NCBI GenBank assembly: GCA_002291955.1
Contig: DBBA01000041.1
Coordinates: 1 to 11,057, forward strand
Origin: Rhodobacteraceae bacterium UBA996
Lineage (GTDB): Bacteria > Pseudomonadota > Alphaproteobacteria > Rhodobacterales > Rhodobacteraceae
DNA length: 11,057 nt
Direction of reading: 5' to 3'
A program made the translations under genes and the position numbers. How positions within the stretch are numbered: the first letter of the stretch is position 1; the number at the start of each line of letters is the position of its first letter. The notes under the pieces were generated by a model that saw only the letters and a list, made by a program, of their open reading frames with translations, was not told where the DNA came from and did not search any database. Positions 6,072 through 11,057 of this stretch are shown here, one piece after another.

Positions 6072-6623
6072 ATGCCGCGCCAGATCATCGGAGTTTCCGG
6101 AAGCCTCGCGCGACCGTCCAAGACCCACGCACTGGTGACGGCCGCCGTCTGCCGGGCGGCAGCCCGCTACGGCATTGCGGGGGCGGTACATGACCTTGAC
6201 GACCTGTTTCCTTCTCTGGGGCAGGCGCGCAGCCTGTCCGACCTTGCGCCCGAGGCGCGGGTCGTCGTGGACCGGATCGTCGCGGCGGATGCGCTGGTCG
6301 TGGGCAGCCCGGTCTACAAGGGCAGCTATACCGGGCTCTTCAAGCACCTGTTCGACCTGATCGACCCGACGGCGCTGGCGGGCAAGCCGGTGCTGCTGAC
6401 CGCCACGGGCGGGGGCGAGAAGCACACGCTGGTGATCGAGCACCAGCTGCGCCCGCTGTTCGCCTTCTTCGAAGCGGCCACGCTGCCCACCGGCGTCTAT
6501 GCGTCCACCGCCGACTTCGCCGACCTTGCACCGACCGCGCCCGCCCTTCTGGATCGCCTCGACCGGGCCGTGGCGCAGTTCGCGCCGTGGCTCGACCCAC
6601 CCGCAGCCGCCAGCGCCGCCTGA
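6072..6623 (+). CDS. NAD(P)H-dependent FMN reductase, MsuE/SsuE type
   Basis: Supplies reduced FMN to the two-component flavin monooxygenase encoded next. The 183-residue flavodoxin-like protein has the N-terminal phosphate-binding loop SGSLARPSKT (9-18), the family block GSPVYKGSYTGLFKHLFDLI (78-97) and ATGGGEKH near 111-118. Length and motifs match MsuE of Pseudomonas methanesulfonate/alkanesulfonate metabolism and SsuE. GGAG at 6061-6064, 7 bases before ATG 6072, supports the start. It is the first gene of the organosulfur operon. SsuE and MsuE are close relatives, so I leave the symbol blank. Confidence 0.9.
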   Translation: MPRQIIGVSGSLARPSKTHALVTAAVCRAAARYGIAGAVHDLDDLFPSLGQARSLSDLAPEARVVVDRIVAADALVVGSPVYKGSYTGLFKHLFDLIDPTALAGKPVLLTATGGGEKHTLVIEHQLRPLFAFFEAATLPTGVYASTADFADLAPTAPALLDRLDRAVAQFAPWLDPPAAASAA

Positions 6624-6643
6624 CACCCGCAACCTGTTCGATC

Positions 6644-6672
6644 CGTTCCGAACCCGCCACCCGGCGGGAACG
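6644..6672 (+). promoter_or_regulatory. Intercistronic hairpin between reductase and monooxygenase
   Basis: CCCGCC (6653-6658) pairs with GGCGGG (6663-6668) over a 4-base loop, extended by CGTT (6644-6647) with AACG (6669-6672). It lies in the 78-base gap and could protect or attenuate the mRNA. No T-run follows, so full termination is unlikely. Confidence 0.4.
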
Positions 6673-6701
6673 GCACCCCCTTGCCCGAAAGGACCCCGAC
6701 C

Positions 6702-8060
6702 ATGCCCGAGAGCCGCAAGATCCGACTCGGCGCCTTCCTGCCCGGCGGCGGCCAGCACATCGCTGCATGGCGCCACCCCGACAGCCCCGCCGACGGCGCG
6801 ACCAGCTTCGACTTCCATGTGCAACTGGCGCGGGAAGCCGAGCGGGGATTGTTCGACGCCTATTTCCTTGCTGACGGGCTGGCCATCGCGTTCGGCGGCG
6901 GGATCGAGGGGGGCAACGCCAAGGTCGCGGGATTCGAGCCGGTCACCCTGTTTTCCGCCCTCGCGCCCCTGACCACGCACATCGGCTTCATCGCCACGGC
7001 GTCCTCCACCTACGAGGAACCCTACAACACCGCGCGAAAGTTCGCCTCGCTCGACCTCATCTCGGGCGGGCGCGCGGGCTGGAACGTGGTCACGACGGCA
7101 ACCGAGGCCGCCGCGCACAACTTCAACCTCGACCAGCAACTGCCCCACGCCGTCCGCTACCGCCGCGCGGCAGAACATGTGGAGGTCGTGAAGAAGCTGT
7201 GGGACAGTTTCGAGGATGATGCCTTCCTGCGCGACAAGGCGACGGGGCGGTTCTTCGACCCGGACAAGGTGCACTACACCGACCACCGGGGTGAGCACTT
7301 CCGGGTCCGCGGTCCGCTGAACGTCAGCCGCAGCCCGCAAGGCCACCCCGTCATCGTGCAGGCGGGCCAGTCCAATGACGGGCGGGGCCTCGCTGCAGCC
7401 ACGGCCGAGGTGATCTTCACCGCGCACCAGCGGCTGGACACCGCGCAGGAGTTCTACCGCGACATCAAGGCCCGCGCCCGGGGTCTGGGGCGCAACCCCG
7501 ACCACATTCTGATCATGCCGGGCGTCTCGCCCTTCGTTGGCCGCACCGAGGCCGAGGCGCGCGAGAAGTACGACCGCCTGACCGGCCTGATCCTGGAGGA
7601 AGACGGGATCGCGCTGATCAAGGGGCTTACGGGGGGCACGCTGGACCTTGCGGGCGTGGACCTGGGCGGTCCGCTGCCCCCCGTGGCGCCGACGGAAGGG
7701 ATGAAGTCCCGGCAGGCGCTGATCCGCCAGATCGCCGACGAGAACGGCTTCACCATCCGCCAGCTCTACCAGCACGTCGCAAGCGCCCGGGGCCATTTCA
7801 CCATCGTGGGTTCTGCCACGCAGATCGCCGACGTGCTGGAGGACTGGTTTCGCAACGACGGCGCCGATGGGTTCAACATCCTGCCGCCGTGGCTGCCCAC
7901 CGGCCTAACCGATTTCGTCGACCTTGTGATCCCCGAACTCCAACGCCGCGGCCTGTTCCGCACCGCATACGAAGGGCGGACGCTGCGCGAGAACCTTGGG
8001 CTGCCGTTCCCCCAGAACCGCTGGACGGCCACGCGCCGCCCGGCCCATGCCGCGGAGTGA
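6702..8060 (+). CDS. FMN-dependent monooxygenase, NtaA/SnaA/DszA family (LLM class)
   Basis: Reduced-FMN-using bacterial-luciferase-like oxygenase, 452 residues, typical of the NtaA/SnaA/DszA branch and longer than SsuD or SfnG. Recognised blocks: LGAFLPGGGQHIAAWRHP near the N-terminus, SGGRAGWNVVTT (121-132), GEHFRVRGPLNVSRSPQG (about 203-220) and QAGQS (220-224). The family oxidises nitrilotriacetate, dibenzothiophene sulfone, dimethylsulfide (DmoA) or alkylated cysteines (CmoJ/YtnJ). With an SsuE-like partner and sulfonate-type importer beside it, an organosulfur substrate with C-S cleavage is likely, but the exact substrate cannot be read from sequence. AAAGGA at 6688-6693 supports ATG 6702; a TTG at 6681 is in frame but upstream of that site. 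The gene is intact. Confidence 0.88.
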   Translation: MPESRKIRLGAFLPGGGQHIAAWRHPDSPADGATSFDFHVQLAREAERGLFDAYFLADGLAIAFGGGIEGGNAKVAGFEPVTLFSALAPLTTHIGFIATASSTYEEPYNTARKFASLDLISGGRAGWNVVTTATEAAAHNFNLDQQLPHAVRYRRAAEHVEVVKKLWDSFEDDAFLRDKATGRFFDPDKVHYTDHRGEHFRVRGPLNVSRSPQGHPVIVQAGQSNDGRGLAAATAEVIFTAHQRLDTAQEFYRDIKARARGLGRNPDHILIMPGVSPFVGRTEAEAREKYDRLTGLILEEDGIALIKGLTGGTLDLAGVDLGGPLPPVAPTEGMKSRQALIRQIADENGFTIRQLYQHVASARGHFTIVGSATQIADVLEDWFRNDGADGFNILPPWLPTGLTDFVDLVIPELQRRGLFRTAYEGRTLRENLGLPFPQNRWTATRRPAHAAE

Positions 8061-8064
8061 TGCC

Positions 8065-8906
8065 ATGACGGACCTGTCCCTTGATCCCGTATCGGTGTCC
8101 ACCCCGGGGCGTGCCGCCCCGCGCCCGGACCTGCCGCGCCTCGCCACCATTTGGGCAACCGCCGCGCTGCGCCGCTTCGGCCTGGTCGCGCTGTTCCTGA
8201 CCATCTGGCAGGTCGGCTCGGCTCAAGGGTGGATCAACCCGACCGTGTTCCCGCCGCTCGACAGGATCATCGCCGCCACATGGGTGGGTGTGACCGGCGG
8301 GGCGCTGCTCGATGACATCGCCATCAGCCTGCAGCGGTCGGGGCTCGCCTATGCCGCGGCGGTTGGCCTTGCGATCCCGCTCGGGCTGTTCATGGTGCAG
8401 ATCCGCGCCGTGGAACAGGCGCTGGACCCGATCCTTCAGTTCTTCCGCCAGACCTCGACGCTCGCGCTCTACCCGTGTTCATCCTGCTTCTGGGTTTTGG
8501 CGAGGCGTCCAAGGTCTTCGTCATCTTCTGGGCGACGCTGTTCCCGATCCTTCTGGCCACCATCGGCGGGGTCAAGGAGGTGGACCGCAAGCTGATCGAG
8601 ATGGCGGCGACCTTTGGTGCGTCGCGCCTGACGATCTTTCTCCGCGTCGTGATGCCCGCGTCCATTCCATCGATCTTCGTCGGCCTGCGGCTGTCGGCGA
8701 CCACGGCGCTGCTCCTGCTGATCGCGGCCGAGATGATCGGCGCGAACAAGGGGCTAGGGTTCCAGGTGATGAACGCCCAGTACAACTTCCAGATCCCGCA
8801 GATGTTCGCGGCGATCCTGCTCCTCGCGCTCTTGGGCCTGTCGGCCAACGCGGCCCTCGTCGCCCTGCAGCGCCGCCTGTGCCGCTGGGCGGACGTGGCG
8901 AACTGA
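8065..8906 (+). pseudogene. SsuC/TauC-type ABC permease, interrupted by a frameshift
   Basis: Inner-membrane subunit of a sulfonate/nitrate/taurine-class importer. Translation from ATG 8065 (CGGAG at 8052-8056) reads normally as far as FRQTSTLALYP, then goes out of register at about 8473-8475. The family continuation VFILLLGFGEASKVFVIFWA resumes in the next frame from 8475 and runs to 8906, including the EAA-like loop MAATFGASRLTIFLRVVMP. The simplest reading is loss of one G in ACCC(G)GTG, since TAC-CCG-GTG would restore frame. Restored, the product would be about 280 residues, the normal size. Unrepaired, it ends at 8595 without the docking loop. A sequencing or assembly error is possible. 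Confidence 0.8.
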
Positions 8907-8937
8907 TCCCTTCCCTTCCAACCCAAGGATACCGACC

Positions 8938-9912
8938 ATGACCACCACCTTCCGCACGCTTGCCTTGTCCACGGCGCTCGGCCTGTCGCTGACGCCCGCC
9001 TGGGCCGATGTCACGCTGCGCTACCTTGCCAGCCAGGGCGGCCTGTCCGCGTTCGAACTGGCCAATGAGCTGGGCTATTTCGAGGGCACCGGCATCGCGT
9101 TCGAGAACGTGGGCTATGCCCAGGGCGGCCCGGCCTCGCTCGTGGCGCTGGCCGGCGGCAGCGTCGAGATCGGCTCGGCCGCCACGGCGGCGGTCCTGAA
9201 CTCGATCGCGGCGGGCAACGACTTCGTCGCGGCCTATCCGTCGAACGGAATCAACGACCAGGCGCAGTCCATCTTCTATGTCCTCGAAGACAGCTCGATC
9301 CGCACGATCGAGGACATCGTCGGCAAGACCATCGCCGTGAACACGCTGGGCGCGCATCTGGACTATGTCGTGCGCGAGGCCTTGCACCAGAAGGGCTTGC
9401 CCGAGGACAGCGCGAACTTGATCGTGGTGCCGGGCCCGCAGCTGGAACAGGTCCTGCGGACGGAACAGGTGGACATCTCGGCCTTCGGCTACTGGCAGAC
9501 GACGTTCACCGGCGCGGCGCTGCAGAACGGCGGCCTGCGCGCGGTGTTCGACGACACCGACATCATCGGCGACATCGCGGGCGGCTTTATCGTGCTGCGC
9601 CGCGACTGGGTCGAGGCACACCCCGAGGAGGCGAAGGCCTTTCTCGAAGGGTCAGTGCGCGCGCTGGACTATGCCCGCACGAACCTCGAGGAGACGCGCG
9701 CGATCTTCGCCCGCGTGCTGGCCGAACGGGGCGAGAACCCGGACGTGGCGCAGTTTTTCGCAGGTTACGGCGTGCGCGAGGGCGGCCCTGCGGTCGAGCG
9801 CGACGTGCAGTTCTGGATCGATGTGCTGGAACGGCAGGGCACCATTCAGCCCGGCCAGCTGGTCGCGCAGGACATCCTGTATGTCACGGGCGACGGCCCG
9901 GCGACGAACTGA
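8938..9912 (+). CDS. SsuA/NitT/TauT-family periplasmic substrate-binding protein
   Basis: Binding protein of the organosulfur importer. The 324-residue precursor has a Sec signal peptide at residues 1-24 (basic FRT, hydrophobic LALSTALGLSL, cleavage after AWA). The mature protein starts DVTLRYLASQGG and has the family features: ELGYFEGTGIAFE, GGSVEIGSAATAAVLNSI (about 74-91), IVGKTIAVNTLGAHLDYVVREAL and GGFIVLRRDWVEAHPEEAKAFL. AAGGA at 8925-8929 lies 8 bases before ATG. The ligand is probably an aliphatic sulfonate or similar organosulfur anion by context; nitrate, taurine and thiamine-precursor binders belong to the same fold. It is intact, although its partner permease and ATPase genes are damaged. 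Confidence 0.87.
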   Translation: MTTTFRTLALSTALGLSLTPAWADVTLRYLASQGGLSAFELANELGYFEGTGIAFENVGYAQGGPASLVALAGGSVEIGSAATAAVLNSIAAGNDFVAAYPSNGINDQAQSIFYVLEDSSIRTIEDIVGKTIAVNTLGAHLDYVVREALHQKGLPEDSANLIVVPGPQLEQVLRTEQVDISAFGYWQTTFTGAALQNGGLRAVFDDTDIIGDIAGGFIVLRRDWVEAHPEEAKAFLEGSVRALDYARTNLEETRAIFARVLAERGENPDVAQFFAGYGVREGGPAVERDVQFWIDVLERQGTIQPGQLVAQDILYVTGDGPATN

Positions 9913-9922
9913 CGGGCAGGGG

Positions 9923-10417
9923 ATGGGCGTGGCCGACACCACCCGTCGCGGAGAGGTCACGGTGCGTGACCTCTCCAAGTCCTTCACGCTGGACGGGCAG
10001 CGCCTGTCCGTCCTGCGCAACCTGTCGCTCGACATCCGGGGCGGCGAGGCGCTGGCCATCGTCGGCCCGTCCGGCTGCGGCAAGACCACGCTCCTGCGAA
10101 TCCTCGCGGGGCTCGAGCAGCCCGACAGCGGCGGGGTCCTGATTGACGGGCATCCCGTGCAGGGCTTGGGCACCGAGCGGTCGATCATCTTTCAGGAACC
10201 GCGGCTTCTGCCGTGGCTCACGGTGCTGGGCAACGTGGCCTTCGGGCTCGAGGTGCGGGGAACCCCGCGGGCCGAGGCGGCGGATCGCGCCCGCCGCTAC
10301 ATCCGCCTCGTGGGGCTCGCCGACTTCGAGAACGCCTATCCCAGGCAGCTGTCAGGCGGCATTCATCGCTCGGCTTCCAGAGCCCCATCGCTTTCGAGCG
10401 AAAGGCCCGCGAAGTGA
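9923..10417 (+). pseudogene. SsuB/TauB-type ABC ATPase, truncated at the signature motif
   Basis: ATPase subunit of the organosulfur importer. From ATG 9923 the protein has Walker A GPSGCGKTT (48-56), Q-loop FQEPRLLPW (Gln91) and QLSGG (142-146). Homology stops there at about 10362: the expected MRQRVALARA continuation is replaced by IHRSASRAPS and a stop at 10415. The rest of the signature, Walker B, D-loop and switch histidine are absent, roughly the last 90-100 residues, so it cannot hydrolyse ATP as an ABC dimer. The foreign tail is the last part of an IS3-family transposase read in another frame. It follows the binding-protein gene by 10 bases. Confidence 0.85.
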
Positions 10418-10452
10418 GCTAAACGCTCTCCACAAAAGCCGGGCAAGTCCTA
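10354..10452 (+). mobile_element. 3' remnant of an IS3-family insertion sequence
   Basis: In the frame starting at 10354, codons read RRHSSLGFQSPIAFERKAREVS and stop at TAA 10420-10422. This is the typical C-terminus of an IS3-family OrfB transposase (RRHSxLGFxSPxxFE pattern). The following bases, ACGCTCTCCACAAAAGCC then GGGCAAGTCC, have the look of the right terminal inverted repeat of IS51/IS407-like members, so the element probably ends near 10450-10452. The whole 5' part of the IS (about 1.1 kb in the family) is missing; ssuB sequence abuts it directly. Confidence 0.72.
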
Positions 10453-10477
10453 GCCGAGGCAAGGCAGACGGACTAGC

Positions 10478-10875
10478 TCAATCCCATTGGTCCCTGATCT
10501 CCCGCTCTTGCGACCCGCGTTCAGCCGCCGCCACTTCCCGCGTCAGCTCTTTGCTCAAGGTCGTCCCCTTCGCGAGCCTCCGCGCCAGCGTCTCGACGAA
10601 GCTCCCGTAGCGCTCCCGTCCCTTGGCCTGGGCCGCTTCGCGCAGGTCGTCGGGCAAGGGCGGGTTCGTGGTCAGCCAAACGCGGATGAACAGGGCGAGG
10701 GCTTCGCCGGTGATCTGCTGGCCGCCTCGGTCTGGTCGGCGCTGTTGGGCGAGAGAAACGACGCGACGGCGGTCTCGACGATCCGCGTGGTGGTGACACG
10801 GCGCCGCGCGGCAAGGGCTGCGAGGTCGCGGGTCACGTCGGCAGCGAGATCGGCGGTGACCCTGTGCCTGTGCAT
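10478..10875 (-). pseudogene. CopG-family conjugal-transfer-associated protein, internally deleted
   Basis: On the minus strand from ATG 10873-10875 the frame reads MHRHRVTADLAADVTRDLAAL..TTTRIVETAVASFLSPNSADQTEAA, a ribbon-helix-helix start. It then goes out of register near 10715-10722. The continuation QITGEALALFIRVWLTTNPPLPDDL, KGRERYGSFVETLARRLAKG and a final IRDQWD before the stop (10478-10480) lie in another frame. Family members, usually found between traG and trbB in conjugative modules, have about 20 further residues (a RRLDRL..LER segment) between these halves. The simplest account is a deletion of roughly 65-75 bp that also shifted the frame. Identification rests on remembered family patterns. 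Confidence 0.65.
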
Positions 10876-11057
10876 GGCCTTGCTTCTGCTTCGGGGCCCG
10901 ACGCGGACATCGGGCGGGCGTCAGTGCGCCGACCTTGGCGGGAAGATCCCGGTCGGCTGCGGGCTGTTCACGGGTCGAAGTGCCCGCATCGCAGCTTGGG
11001 GTGCATAGACAGGTGGTATGCGTCCGGTTTCCGCGCCCAGGTCAGGGGTTGACGGGA
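10876..11057. other. Right-edge region without a recognisable gene
   Basis: Both strands were read. A minus-strand frame stays open here and runs into the CopG start region, but I do not recognise its product and it does not look like the C-terminus of TraG, the usual neighbour. It contains the right copy of the 19-bp inverted repeat. Confidence 0.4.
11016..11034 (-). repeat. Right copy of 19-bp inverted repeat
   Basis: GTATGCGTCCGGTTTCCGC is the exact reverse complement of bases 2-20. The flanking bases diverge immediately on both sides. Confidence 0.7.

Noticed and set aside
5903..6193. Plus-strand open frame of 96 codons between the small membrane protein and the reductase
   Set aside because: It runs through the conserved promoter box and ribosome site and into the reductase in another frame, and its sequence resembles no protein.
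5931..7796. Minus-strand open frame of 621 codons opposite the reductase and monooxygenase genes
   Set aside because: Spans two confidently identified plus-strand genes and an intergenic promoter; the product has no recognisable motif.
8473..8477. Programmed ribosomal frameshifting in the permease
   Set aside because: ACCCGTG is not a recognised slippery sequence, no adjacent stimulatory hairpin was evident, and SsuC-type permeases are not known to use recoding.
8475..8906. Separate small permease gene starting at GTG 8475
   Set aside because: It begins mid-helix exactly where the upstream permease frame loses homology and has no ribosome site; a single frameshifted gene explains both halves.
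10487..11008. Plus-strand open frame of 173 codons at the right end
   Set aside because: It lies antisense to the CopG-type remnant, whose minus-strand homology is clearer; the plus-strand translation has no recognisable features.
1..11057. CRISPR arrays, tRNA or rRNA genes
   Set aside because: No regularly spaced repeats and no tRNA- or rRNA-like sequence were seen on either strand.

Overview
The window comes from a high-G+C bacterium. The families and gene arrangement suggest an alphaproteobacterium, probably Rhodobacterales; this is inferred from protein style and base composition, with no rRNA or other marker gene present. Nearly all of it is a plus-strand sulfur-acquisition locus. The right-hand 700 bp is a scrambled junction with mobile DNA.

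Layout. (1) 1-295 holds no recognisable gene. (2) An Rrf2-family regulator with a four-cysteine cluster (296-760) is followed by a hairpin. (3) A tightly packed sulfate/thiosulfate importer operon runs from 916 to 5015: periplasmic sulfate-binding protein, CysT and CysW permeases, a short CysA ATPase, and an Lrp/AsnC regulator of the DecR (cysteine-responsive) type that overlaps cysA. (4) An RBBP9/YdeN-type serine hydrolase (5125-5718) is translationally coupled to a 62-residue single-span membrane protein. (5) An organosulfur desulfurisation operon runs from 6072 to about 10362: a MsuE/SsuE-type FMN reductase, an NtaA/SnaA/DszA-family flavin monooxygenase, and an SsuC-SsuA-SsuB type ABC importer. 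(6) The ssuB-like gene breaks off inside its ABC signature and runs into the last codons of an IS3-family transposase. Beyond that lies a decayed minus-strand CopG-family gene of the kind found beside conjugal-transfer (traG/trb) genes.

How it fits together: the first operon brings in inorganic sulfate. The second would import an organosulfur compound and cleave its C-S bond with the reductase/monooxygenase pair. The hydrolase operon and the reductase operon share an almost identical promoter-proximal box (5076-5098 and 6033-6055), so they are probably co-regulated; the Rrf2 and Lrp-type proteins are the obvious candidate regulators.

The most notable points are: the shared box; decay of the organosulfur importer (frameshift in the permease, truncation of the ATPase) while the catalytic pair stays intact; a microhomology junction between ssuB and an IS3 end; an unexplained 59-residue extension ahead of the sulfate-binding protein's signal sequence; and an exact 19-bp inverted repeat at the two extremes of the window.
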